A DNA stretch of 12,292 nucleotides, taken from assembly GCA_963620985.1 (NCBI GenBank), contig CAVFCI010000061.1, positions 1-12,292 on the forward strand, read 5' to 3'. Numbering within the stretch: position 1 is the first letter of the stretch; every line of letters starts with the position of its first letter. This DNA comes from F23-B02 sp963620985. GTDB lineage: Bacteria > Bacillota > Clostridia > Oscillospirales > Oscillospiraceae. This document shows positions 5,728 to 12,292 of this stretch, piece after piece. The notes under the pieces are model-generated. The model searched no databases. It was not told the origin of the DNA and saw nothing but the letters and a program-made list of their open reading frames with translations. The position numbers and the translations under genes are program-made.

Positions 5728-5955
5728 TATCAAATCATTTGCCGTCAGGCAAACACAAATTTGTATAAAGCCCAATAATTTAATCGGCAGAAAAAATGAG
5801 AGCACAGATTTTGAGGTCTGTGCTCTCGTTTTGCGTTTGATATTGAATTTAGTGCCGACTTGGCGGAAAATTTAAAATAAAGCGTTGATTCAAGCTGCGT
5901 CAAAAACCGCCACATGGATACCATGACAAGGTTGCGGCTTACGCCGCGATTTCAT
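5728..5955. other. AT-rich gap between inverted repeat copies
   Basis: No gene. Apart from the hairpin at 5798-5827 it holds AT-rich DNA and a small GCGGC-TTAC-GCCGC hairpin at 5935-5948 next to copy R2. Confidence 0.5.
5798..5827. terminator. bidirectional hairpin terminator in the 720-bp intergenic region
   Basis: GAGAGCACAGA (5798-5808) and TCTGTGCTCTC (5817-5827) form an 11-bp stem with an 8-nt loop. GTTTTGCGTTT follows on the plus strand; on the minus strand the stem is followed by ATTTTTTC, the stronger T-run. It lies between the convergent ttcA-like gene and dehydratase operon and can end both transcripts. Confidence 0.75.
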
Positions 5956-6248
5956 AACACCTCATCCGTCGGCTATCGCCGACACCTTCCCCTCGTAGTA
6001 AGGGGAAGGCTTGGTGCGCAGCAATATTTGAGATGCTGCCACAAACATTGCACTGCCCTCGCGGGAGGCGAAACGTTACGGTTTGTTCCAGTGTCTCCGG
6101 TCGGGATACCGCAATATGCGTATCCGTGACTGCGTCAAAGCGCCTCTGAAAAAGAGCGAAACGTTATGGTTTATTCCATTGTCTCGACACCGTGCTGCCG
6201 CAATAAACGTATCCGTAGCTGCGTAAAAGCGCCTCTGAAAAAGCGCCA
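5956..6248 (-). repeat. composite intergenic repeat, copy R2
   Basis: Read on the minus strand it begins at 6248, the first base after the TAG of the dehydratase gene, with TGGCGC. Two tandem units of 89 bp follow (AGAGGCGC ends at 6236 and 6147), each carrying CGGATACG and AACGTTTCGC. It closes with the hairpins CCTTCCCCT/AGGGGAAGG (5985-6009) and GTCGGC/GCCGAC (5968-5983). It is inverted relative to R1. Confidence 0.85.
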
Positions 6249-7793
6249 CTAAAAAGCTTCACAGTCGTCGAAGTCGAGGAGGGTGGGATCGACGGGGGTC
6301 TCGCGCAGGACGCTCTGCATGTACTGGTTGACCTGACGGCGCATATCGCGGCGCGAGATCGTGCGCGGATCCATGAGGTCCTGCTGCACCCAGATGAAGT
6401 TGATGCTGCGCTCGCGCGCCTGCTCGTCGAAGATGCCCTGAAGTCCGTCCATGCCCTTGCAGGATATCTGGTCGTACATGATGATGGTGTCAACGCCGTA
6501 CTCCTCGGCCACGCGCCACATCTCATCGACGACGTTGCGGAAGCCGCCCTTTGTGTGCTTGCGCATGGTGGCGCGCTGATAGGTCAGGGCAACGCCGCGG
6601 AGCATCGACTCGGGCGTGGAGGTGTCGATAATGACCTGCGAGATGTGCGTTTCCATATCCATGACGGAGACGATGCCCCAGCACTGCTCGAGCCAGTTTG
6701 AAAAATTCGTGTAGTAGTTTGCCGGACACGACCAGACCAGCGCCTTGTGGCGCATCTCGGCTGAGCAGGGCAGGCGCTTTTCGTAGGCCGCGGTCATGAG
6801 CCTGTGAACCTTCTTATCGGTCTTGTTGAAGCGCTCGTCCATACCGCCGTGCAGGTGGTAGCTGTACATGCGGTACAGCCACGGCGTAGCTCCGGTCACC
6901 TGCGGGTAATCGGTGCGGTTTATCTCCCACAGGTCGAGGTGGAAGCGCGTGACCTCGTTGTAGCTCTCAAGCGCCTTGGCGAAGGCATCCCAGTCGAATT
7001 TCTCGCCTGTGTGCTGCTCGATAAATTCTATGCAGCCGCGCAGCTCCTCGACGGCGTAGTCCTGCGCATCGACATCGTCGTTGTAGCGCAGCGGAACGCC
7101 GAGGCAGTAGGTCGGCAGCTTGAAATAGCGATCCTGAAACGAGGTGGTCATGATGCTGCCGTCGCAGGGCATGTTGCAGGCGATGAAGCACTTGCCGAAG
7201 ATGGGGTAGTCGCCCTCGGCGGCAACGCCGGCCTCTGCCGAGGGCAGGGGGCACACGTCCGCGGGCACGCCGAAGTTCTCGATAGCGTCGAGGTACACCG
7301 GCGGCAGCTGCTGGTTTATCATGGAGGACAGGAAGATGGGTATGGTCTGCACGGGAATGCCGATGAGGTTCGGGAAGCCCGCCATGAGCTCGGTCGGAAC
7401 GAGCTCGTCAAAGCAGACGATGCGGTCGGCGAGCGACTTCCTGCCGCCGATGTTCCGGTCGGCGTTGAAGCTCTCGGCGATAATGTCGATGGTGTGCTTT
7501 ATGATGATATCGTACAGCAGGTGACCGGCGCGGAGCTGTACGCCGCGCATACCCTCCAGCTGGCGGTCTATAAACTGCGGCAGCGTGAGGTAGGTCAGCA
7601 TCCAGCGGTAGCGCCAGATGCCCTTGACGACCTGAAGCGGGGACTGGAGAACGAACTTTATCATGTCCTTCCACATGACGCACCACCAGCCGTAGTCGAT
7701 GAGCGTATCCTTCAGGCCGCGCCACTCGCGCCAGCGGCGAACGCCGGTCTTGTCTATGTAGCTCAGCCCCATGTTTCTTGCTTTTTCCCTCAT
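6249..7793 (-). CDS. 2-hydroxyacyl-CoA dehydratase family protein, large subunit
   Basis: 514 residues of the BcrC/BadD/HgdB family, whose members are iron-sulfur subunits that dehydrate (R)-2-hydroxyacyl-CoA by a radical mechanism or reduce benzoyl-CoA. The first 110 residues are an extra aromatic- and basic-rich region. The family core follows, with C181 (DVCPLPSAEAG), C206 and C210 (CNMPCDGS), the RYFKLPTYCLGVPL segment, and near the C-terminus IIMYDQISCKGMDGLQGIF with C445; these cysteines are candidate [4Fe-4S] ligands. The usual partner follows the same pattern: the 398-residue gene upstream stops one base before this ATG, so they are coupled. An alternative start is Met8. At 514 residues it is longer than typical subunits (about 375-480). 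The substrate is unknown and no activator ATPase is in view. Confidence 0.85.
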   Translation of the reverse strand: MREKARNMGLSYIDKTGVRRWREWRGLKDTLIDYGWWCVMWKDMIKFVLQSPLQVVKGIWRYRWMLTYLTLPQFIDRQLEGMRGVQLRAGHLLYDIIIKHTIDIIAESFNADRNIGGRKSLADRIVCFDELVPTELMAGFPNLIGIPVQTIPIFLSSMINQQLPPVYLDAIENFGVPADVCPLPSAEAGVAAEGDYPIFGKCFIACNMPCDGSIMTTSFQDRYFKLPTYCLGVPLRYNDDVDAQDYAVEELRGCIEFIEQHTGEKFDWDAFAKALESYNEVTRFHLDLWEINRTDYPQVTGATPWLYRMYSYHLHGGMDERFNKTDKKVHRLMTAAYEKRLPCSAEMRHKALVWSCPANYYTNFSNWLEQCWGIVSVMDMETHISQVIIDTSTPESMLRGVALTYQRATMRKHTKGGFRNVVDEMWRVAEEYGVDTIIMYDQISCKGMDGLQGIFDEQARERSINFIWVQQDLMDPRTISRRDMRRQVNQYMQSVLRETPVDPTLLDFDDCEAF

Positions 7794-7794
7794 G

Positions 7795-8991
7795 TCAGCG
7801 CCCTTCCTTTCCCTTGTGTATCTGTTTTATCTCAAGGCTCTCGACAAAGGCCTGAACGCGCGTGCGCAGCTGGCCGGAGGCATTGCCGGTGTACTCCCTG
7901 TCAACGCAGACGGTCGGATAGCTGTACAGCTCCGTCATGACGTGCGAGGCAAGCGCCCTCTCGTAGCCCCAGAACTCGCAGAACTTCATCTGCTCGTATA
8001 TGATGCCCTGCGCACCGTAGTCGCGGGCGAGCTTATCGACAAAGTCGTAGCGCCCGTGAACCTTGTCCTGCGACATATAGCGCGGGCACTGGCTCGTCTC
8101 CTGATAGAAGCGGCAGATCTGGTCGAGCGCGGGCTCATCGTCGCTGAGCGGTATCTCCTGCCTGCCCGGGAACGAGCCGAAGCAGAAGCGGTCGGCAACT
8201 ATCAGCGCTCCCGACTGCTCGACTGTGCGCGTGAAGTCAAGGTCGTCTATCTCGCTGCCGACAACGACGACCCGCGCACGGTGTGCGCACCTTGCGTCAG
8301 TCTCGCGGCCTTTGACCTCCTCGAGTGTCTGGCGCAGCTTATCGACGATGAGGTACTTCGGGCAGCAGTAGGAGACAAGGCACAGAACGTGGAACTCGTA
8401 GCCCGTGATCGGGGGGTTCGGGAGCTTGCGGTACTCGCCGATCTCGGTGATGATGCGGCAGACCTCGTTGTGCTCGGCGACGGCTCTGCGTATGGCCGCG
8501 TCGGATATATCCGTGCCGTATTTCTCGTGCAGGGGCTCGAGCACCTTCTTCGTGATCTGGTTTTTGTAGTGCGCAAGGCCGTGGGGCGTGACCTTGAAGG
8601 GCACGTCGATGAAGGAGACGAAAAACTTGTCGTTTTTCACGAGCTGAAGCAGCTCAAAATGCTCCAGCGTGCGGTTCATCTCCGTGCAGGTCTCGCCGCC
8701 GGCGAGCGCGGACAGAAAATTGTAGCCGCCCTCGATGCCGCGCTCGACAAGCGCCTTTGTGTAGCCGCAAAGGTAGTTTGTCATGTAGTAGGTCGATATC
8801 TCCAGCGAGCCCGTGCGCGGTGCGCGCATTCGGACGGAGAAGCAGTTGTCAAGGTTGAGCAGTACCTCCGGCATATGATAGCAGGTGTAGCCCACGGCCC
8901 TGCGCCCCTCCGACACCGCCTGCATGACGAGCTCGTTTGCCGCCTCGTCGAGCAGGTGCTCAAAGTAGATAAGGTGCTGTAAATCTTTCAT
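7795..8991 (-). CDS. 2-hydroxyacyl-CoA dehydratase family protein, small subunit
   Basis: 398 residues, first gene of the minus operon, with GGGAGGG just before its ATG and a consensus promoter at 9048-9076. Family marks are C37 (GYTCYHMPEVLL), C75 (NYLCGY), C102 (TCTEMNR), C338 (EQMKFCEFWGYE), and the C-terminal EYTGNASGQLRTRVQAFVE, close to the conserved ExxY-GQLRTR-EAF ending of HgdB/FldC/HadC subunits. It should bind one [4Fe-4S] cluster and form a heterodimer with the 514-residue product. Known systems ferment amino acids (glutamate, phenylalanine, leucine) and need a separate ATPase activator to inject an electron; none is in this window. Substrate not assignable. Confidence 0.87.
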   Translation of the reverse strand: MKDLQHLIYFEHLLDEAANELVMQAVSEGRRAVGYTCYHMPEVLLNLDNCFSVRMRAPRTGSLEISTYYMTNYLCGYTKALVERGIEGGYNFLSALAGGETCTEMNRTLEHFELLQLVKNDKFFVSFIDVPFKVTPHGLAHYKNQITKKVLEPLHEKYGTDISDAAIRRAVAEHNEVCRIITEIGEYRKLPNPPITGYEFHVLCLVSYCCPKYLIVDKLRQTLEEVKGRETDARCAHRARVVVVGSEIDDLDFTRTVEQSGALIVADRFCFGSFPGRQEIPLSDDEPALDQICRFYQETSQCPRYMSQDKVHGRYDFVDKLARDYGAQGIIYEQMKFCEFWGYERALASHVMTELYSYPTVCVDREYTGNASGQLRTRVQAFVESLEIKQIHKGKEGR

Positions 8992-9047
8992 ATTCCCTCC
9001 CGATCATTAAAAAATTATGAATTCGTTTATCTTTTATCATTGCAATT

Positions 9048-9076
9048 AGTATATTATGCCTGAAGCACTCTGTCAA
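9048..9076 (-). promoter_or_regulatory. consensus promoter of the dehydratase operon
   Basis: On the minus strand: TTGACA (9071-9076), 17-bp spacer, TATACT (9048-9053). The leader is about 50 nt and AT-rich. Confidence 0.8.
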
Positions 9077-9085
9077 CACAAACAA

Positions 9086-9098
9086 ATACATTCTGTAT
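9086..9098. promoter_or_regulatory. small palindrome between two divergent promoters
   Basis: ATACA (9086-9090), TTC, TGTAT (9094-9098) lies in the 27 bp between the two -35 boxes, nearly centred. A single regulator here could affect both operons; that is inference. Confidence 0.35.
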
Positions 9099-9103
9099 GC
9101 CGT

Positions 9104-9132
9104 TTGACAGCGGGGAAACAATAGTTTATGAT
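9104..9132 (+). promoter_or_regulatory. consensus promoter of the cysteine protein-RR-HK operon
   Basis: TTGACA (9104-9109), 17-bp spacer, TATGAT (9127-9132). It starts transcription near 9139, about 34 nt before the ATG at 9173. Confidence 0.8.
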
Positions 9133-9172
9133 ATACTTACATAAAAAATTTTGGCTGCGGAGGGAAAAGAGC

Positions 9173-9574
9173 ATGAGAAAAAAAGAGCTTGCCGCGCAGT
9201 ACCACGCCTCGGGCTGCAACTGCGCGATGGCGGTCGGCTGCGCGTTCTGCGACAGAGCCGGAGCAAGCGAGGACGAGATGAAGGCGCTCACGCGGCGCTA
9301 CGGCGGCGGAGCGTATAAATACTGCGGCGCACTGCTGGGCGCGGTCGCCGCGATGAATATGGCAAAGGGGAGCTGCAATGCCTCCGATCCCGCTGCGCTC
9401 GACGGTGCGGCGGCGGACAAGGCCGCGGAGCTTCTGCGCAGGTTCGAGGCGAAAAACGGCTCGGTGTTCTGCCGCGAGCTCAAGGGCAGGGACACGGGCG
9501 TTGTTCTCAGAGCCTGCCGCGGCTGCGTCGAGGATGCCGCCGAGCTTGCCGAGGAGCTTTTTGAGGAAGAGTAA
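9173..9574 (+). CDS. C_GCAxxG_C_C-type cysteine-rich protein, probable redox role
   Basis: 133 residues. The start is ATG 9173, 8 bases after GGAGGG (9159-9164); a longer in-frame ATG at 9128 lies inside the -10 box and is rejected. The pattern follows the C_GCAxxG_C_C family: GCNCAMAVGCAFC near the N-terminus, RYGGGAYKYCGALLGAVAAMNMAKG in the middle, then C-terminal cysteines (FCREL, RACRGCVEDAAEL). Spaced cysteines suggest a metal- or thiol-redox role; the family has no established reaction. Its TAA is followed immediately by the ATG of the response regulator, so it is translated with the two-component system and probably works with or is sensed by it. Confidence 0.82.
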   Translation: MRKKELAAQYHASGCNCAMAVGCAFCDRAGASEDEMKALTRRYGGGAYKYCGALLGAVAAMNMAKGSCNASDPAALDGAAADKAAELLRRFEAKNGSVFCRELKGRDTGVVLRACRGCVEDAAELAEELFEEE

Positions 9575-10246
9575 ATGTACCGCATATACATAGTCGAGGA
9601 CGACCCTGGCATCGCCGAGGGCATTGCGCGCCAGGCCGAGAGCTGGGGTCTGGAGGTCAGATGCGCGGAAAATTTCCGCAATGTGATGGGCGAGTTTGCC
9701 GAGTTTCAGCCGCATCTCGTGCTGCTGGATATAGGTCTGCCCTTTTTCGACGGCTACCACTGGTGCGGCGAGATACGGGCCGTGTCAAGGGTGCCGATAA
9801 TTTTCATATCCTCGGCCTCGGACAGCATGAACATCGTCATGGCCATGAGCATGGGTGCGGACGATTTTATCGCCAAGCCCTTTGACGGCGGCGTTGCAAT
9901 GGCCAAGATACACGCGCTGCTGCGCCGGAGCTACGACTTTGCGCAGGGCATGCCCGTCATCGAGCACCGCGGCGCTATCCTGAGCACGGACGACAACAGC
10001 CTGAGCTACCGCGGGCAGAGCATCGCGCTTACAAAGAACGAGTACCGCATCCTGCTGTGCCTCATGCGCAGCCGCGGCAAGGTCGTCAGCCGCGAAAGGC
10101 TCATGGAAAAGCTCTGGGAGACCGACAGCTTCGTCGATGAGAACACCCTCACCGTCAACGTCGGCAGACTGCGCAAAAAGCTCGACGCGGCGGGGCTCGA
10201 GGGCTTTATCTCGACAAAGTTCGGCGTGGGCTACATCGTGGAGTGA
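9575..10246 (+). CDS. OmpR-family response regulator, BceR/GraR-like
   Basis: 223 residues. The receiver domain (1-115) has the acidic pair (VEDD), phosphoacceptor D52 (LLDIGLP), S79/S80 (FISSASD) and K101 (IAKPF). The segment DIGLPFFDGYHWCGEIRAVSRVPIIFISS closely resembles BceR and GraR, the regulators of peptide-antibiotic detoxification in Firmicutes. The C-terminal half is a winged-helix OmpR domain (LTKNEYRILLCLMRSRGKVVSRERLMEKLW, then DENTLTVNVGRLRKKL and the FGVGYIVE hairpin). The ATG abuts the TAA of the upstream gene; the ribosome binding site (GAGGAAGAG) is inside that gene. The partner kinase starts 7 bases later. Targets are not visible; the expected BceAB-type transporter genes are not adjacent here. 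Confidence 0.93.
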   Translation: MYRIYIVEDDPGIAEGIARQAESWGLEVRCAENFRNVMGEFAEFQPHLVLLDIGLPFFDGYHWCGEIRAVSRVPIIFISSASDSMNIVMAMSMGADDFIAKPFDGGVAMAKIHALLRRSYDFAQGMPVIEHRGAILSTDDNSLSYRGQSIALTKNEYRILLCLMRSRGKVVSRERLMEKLWETDSFVDENTLTVNVGRLRKKLDAAGLEGFISTKFGVGYIVE

Positions 10247-10253
10247 GGCAGAA

Positions 10254-11246
10254 ATGAAACTGTTTTTCGCATATCTCAGGGAGCATGTCCGGCTCATCCT
10301 CGCGGCGCTCGGCGCGGCGGCAATATTCGCCGTGAGCTTTGCGCTGTATGAGCTGCCGCTGCTCGCGGTGGTCTATCCCGCGCTGCTCTGCCTTGTGCCG
10401 GCGCTGGTGTTCCTTGCCGTGGATTTTCTGCGCGTAAAGCGCCGCCACGAGGAGTTCCTCTCGCTCACGGAGCTCAGCGCCGCGGACGAGAAAATGCTGC
10501 CGCCCGCGCGGAGCATCGACGATGCCGATTACCGCCGCATCATCGGACTTCTGGCCGGCAGCAGAGAAAGCCTCAGCCGCAGCGTGCAGCGCCGCCGCAG
10601 CGATATGCTCGACTACTACACCGTGTGGGTGCATCAGATAAAAACGCCTATCGCGTCCATGCGCCTGACGCTGCAAAGCTTCGACTCGCCCGAGTCGCGC
10701 CGCCTGTCCTCCGACCTCGGACGCATCGAGCAGTATGTCGGGATGGCGCTGGCGTATCTCCGGCTCGATTCCGAGAGCAGCGACTATGTCATACGCGAGC
10801 TTGAGCTCGATCCGCTCATCCTCCGCTCGGTGAAGAAATTCGCCGGAGACTTTATCTCAAAGCGCCTGAGCCTTGAGCTTGAGCCGACGGGAGCGCGGGT
10901 CGTGAGCGACGAGAAGTGGCTGGCCTTTGTCATTGAGCAGGTGCTTTCAAACTCGCTGAAATATACACGCGAGGGCAGCGTAAGGATATACCTCGCCGAG
11001 CCCGAGACCCTCTGCATACGCGACACCGGCATCGGCATCGCGCCCGAGGATCTGCCGCGCATTTTTGAAAAGGGCTACACCGGCCTCAACGGGCGCGACG
11101 ATCTGCGCGCAAGCGGCCTCGGCCTGTATCTGTGCCGCCGCGTCTGCAATAATCTCGGCCACCGCATATCCGCCGCCTCCGAGCCCGACCGCGGCACGGA
11201 AATACGCATCGACCTCAGCCGCCGCCCCCTCTCTCCCAACGAGTAG
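10254..11246 (+). CDS. intramembrane-sensing histidine kinase, BceS/GraS-like
   Basis: 330 residues; start ATG 10254, 7 bases after the regulator's stop, with GTGAGG upstream. Two transmembrane helices (about 13-34 and 36-57) with almost no extracellular loop: the BceS-like short-sensor architecture, which in studied cases senses through a partner transporter. The dimerisation/phosphotransfer region has H127 in the motif WVHQIKTPIASMRL. Catalytic boxes follow: N (IEQVLSNSLKYT, N233), G1 (RDTGIGI, D257), F (IFEKGYTG) and G2 (SGLGLYL). It is complete, with all key residues. The gene ends at 11246, and no ABC transporter follows, which is unusual for this class. Confidence 0.93.
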   Translation: MKLFFAYLREHVRLILAALGAAAIFAVSFALYELPLLAVVYPALLCLVPALVFLAVDFLRVKRRHEEFLSLTELSAADEKMLPPARSIDDADYRRIIGLLAGSRESLSRSVQRRRSDMLDYYTVWVHQIKTPIASMRLTLQSFDSPESRRLSSDLGRIEQYVGMALAYLRLDSESSDYVIRELELDPLILRSVKKFAGDFISKRLSLELEPTGARVVSDEKWLAFVIEQVLSNSLKYTREGSVRIYLAEPETLCIRDTGIGIAPEDLPRIFEKGYTGLNGRDDLRASGLGLYLCRRVCNNLGHRISAASEPDRGTEIRIDLSRRPLSPNE

Positions 11247-11254
11247 TTTTTTTA

Positions 11255-11271
11255 CTGGCGCATTGAGCCAG
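11255..11271 (+). repeat. hairpin and repeat fragment after the kinase gene
   Basis: CTGGC (11255-11259) and GCCAG (11267-11271) flank GCATTGA. It contains TGGCGCATTGA, shared with the composite repeats, 9 bases after the kinase stop. A T-run precedes rather than follows it, so it is a poor plus-strand terminator. Confidence 0.45.
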
Positions 11272-11295
11272 CGAAAAAACCCGCAGGCAAAAGCC

Positions 11296-11324
11296 TTGAA
11301 ATAGTACACGGTGTATGGTATTGT
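11296..11324 (+). promoter_or_regulatory. promoter of the YhhN-like gene, with a palindrome in the spacer
   Basis: TTGAAA (11296-11301), 17-bp spacer, TATTGT (11319-11324). The spacer holds TACACGGTGTA (11304-11314), a perfect palindrome apart from its central base, placed where a repressor would block initiation. Confidence 0.6.
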
Positions 11325-11355
11325 ATTTGTAACTGCGCATTGTGGGAGTTAACTG

Positions 11356-12006
11356 ATGAATTATGTGTTTATTGCGGCGTTTGCCGCGTTTTCGGCGGTG
11401 CATCTGTACGCGAGCTGGCGCTGCGACAGGGTGCTGCGCGCCGTGACGAAGGTGTTCCTGCTGCCGTCGCTTCTGGCTTGGTACCTGACGACGGCGCAGC
11501 CTCCGCTTGAGATCGTCACCGCCGCGGTCGCGGCCAGCTGGATAGGCGATGTGCTGCTGATATTCGGCCCTGTGGGCTTTGCCCTCGGCGGCACTAGCTT
11601 CTTCATCTCGCACCTGTGCTTTGCGGCGGCCTACTGCATGCACGTTGACTTTGCGCTCGTGCCGGTTTGGGTGATCGTGCTCGCGGCGCTGGCGTACATA
11701 ACGGCGGTCGCGCTCGTGTTCCGCGGCCTCGTGGGGCATGTCAGGCCGAAAACACTGTACGTCGGGATGATGGGATACCTCGTCGTAAACGGCGCGATGA
11801 ACTGCTTTGCGCTGTTCCAGCTCGTGACCGTGCCCTGCCTCGCGGCGGCGATCATGTACGCCGGTGCGCTGAGCTTTTTCGTGTCCGACTCCATACTGTT
11901 TTACGTCCGCTTCCGCAAAGGCGAGCCCTTCAAAACGCATTTCGGCGTTATGCTGACCTATCTGCTGGCAGAGTTCCTCATCGTCACCGGCTTCATTGTT
12001 TTTTGA
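11356..12006 (+). CDS. YhhN/TMEM86-family integral membrane protein (lysoplasmalogenase-like)
   Basis: 216 residues, nearly all hydrophobic, with about eight predicted membrane helices. GGGAG lies about 9 bases before ATG 11356. Family marks are TKVFLLPSLLAWYL near the N-terminus, WIGDVLLIF around residue 62, FFVSDSILFYVRF and the C-terminal THFGVMLTYLLAEFLIVTG; the two aspartates (GD and SD) are the conserved acidic residues of the YhhN/TMEM86 fold. Characterised members hydrolyse the vinyl-ether bond of lysoplasmalogens. Plasmalogens occur in anaerobic Clostridia, so this is plausible, but activity is not shown by sequence. It has its own promoter and is probably monocistronic. Repeat R3 begins at the first base after its TGA. 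Confidence 0.8.
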   Translation: MNYVFIAAFAAFSAVHLYASWRCDRVLRAVTKVFLLPSLLAWYLTTAQPPLEIVTAAVAASWIGDVLLIFGPVGFALGGTSFFISHLCFAAAYCMHVDFALVPVWVIVLAALAYITAVALVFRGLVGHVRPKTLYVGMMGYLVVNGAMNCFALFQLVTVPCLAAAIMYAGALSFFVSDSILFYVRFRKGEPFKTHFGVMLTYLLAEFLIVTGFIVF

Positions 12007-12292
12007 TGGCGCATTTTTAGAGGCGCACGGACGCACCTACGGATACGTTTATTGTGTTATCCCGACCGGAAATATTGGCATAAACCATAACGTTTCGCTC
12101 TTTTTCAGAGGCGCATTGACGCGCCTACGGATACGGTGATTGCGTCAGCACGGTATCAAAACAATGGAATAAACCATAGCGTTTCGCCTCCCGCGAGTGC
12201 AGTGCAAGCTTTGCCCGCACCGAAATCGGCGCACCCTCATGCCTTCCCCTTACTACGAGGGGAAGGTGTCGGCGACAGCCGACGGATGAGGT
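12007..12292 (+). repeat. composite intergenic repeat, copy R3 (runs to the window end)
   Basis: Begins with TGGCGCATTTTTAGAGGCGC directly after the yhhN-like stop. Two tandem units 88 bp apart (AGAGGCGC at 12019 and 12107) carry CCTACGGATACG, TAAACCATA and CGTTTCGC. The end has hairpins CCTTCCCCT/AGGGGAAGG (12242-12266) and GTCGGC/GCCGAC (12268-12283), then GGATGAGGT. No gene is seen here. Confidence 0.85.

Noticed and set aside
5517..6248. CRISPR array
   Set aside because: The repeats are few, long, composite and inverted, with no regular spacers and no cas genes.
6804..8982. Two long plus-strand open frames (about 378 and 403 codons) opposite the dehydratase genes
   Set aside because: They are antisense to genes with clear family motifs, lack ribosome binding sites, and have the repetitive Val/Ala/Asp-rich composition of GC-rich shadow frames.
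11215..12036. Minus-strand frame of 273 codons
   Set aside because: It is antisense to the YhhN-like membrane protein and rich in His/Arg/Glu from complementing hydrophobic codons.

Overview
The window looks like chromosomal DNA from an anaerobic, gut-type Clostridia (an Oscillospiraceae/Ruminococcaceae-like Firmicute). Evidence: strong AGGAGG ribosome binding sites, TTGACA/TATAAT-type promoters, an rplM-rpsI operon, a 2-hydroxyacyl-CoA dehydratase pair, a BceRS-type two-component system, an S-layer-homology surface protein, and a GC-rich backbone. The genus is inference; no search was possible.

Region 1 (1 to about 3610) is accessory in character. A gene leaves the left edge on the minus strand from an excellent promoter. 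A small XRE-type regulator (174-383, +) faces it across an inverted repeat that could be an operator. Convergent to that regulator is a minus-strand pair: a 603-residue exported surface protein (right-handed beta-helix with a cysteine every 25-26 residues, a low-complexity linker and an SLH-like tail) overlapping by ATGA a second small XRE regulator. Next is a 440-bp segment bounded by 19-bp inverted repeats (18/19 identical) that contains only a zinc-ribbon gene; it looks like a miniature or decayed insertion element. An excisionase/MerR-like HTH gene (3243-3467) and a cluster of TTAGCCC repeats lie against the terminator of rpsI, a plausible integration boundary.

Region 2 (about 3650-5530) is core: rplM-rpsI (minus) with a clear promoter and a structured leader, and divergently a TtcA-type tRNA-thiolation PP-loop enzyme.

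Region 3 (5528-6248) is gene-free and holds two head-to-head copies of a composite interspersed repeat around a hairpin terminator. A third copy fills 12007-12292. Two copies begin at the first base after a stop codon, and one supplies the stop codon of the ttcA-like gene. Their distal ends fold into two hairpins, one of which shows a compensatory base change.

Region 4 (6249-8991, minus) encodes the two subunits of a 2-hydroxyacyl-CoA dehydratase/BcrC-BadD-HgdB family enzyme, translationally coupled, with no activator ATPase or CoA-transferase in view. It diverges from region 5 (9173-11246, plus), a tight operon of a C_GCAxxG_C_C-type cysteine protein, a BceR/GraR-like response regulator and a BceS/GraS-like short-sensor kinase, without the usual BceAB transporter. 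Two consensus promoters lie back to back between them. Last is a YhhN/TMEM86-type membrane protein (11356-12006) with its own promoter.

No tRNA, rRNA or CRISPR array was seen. The least ordinary items are the composite repeat family locked to gene 3' ends, the zinc-ribbon mini-element, the cysteine-ladder surface protein coupled to a regulator, and the transporter-less Bce-like operon led by a cysteine-rich protein.
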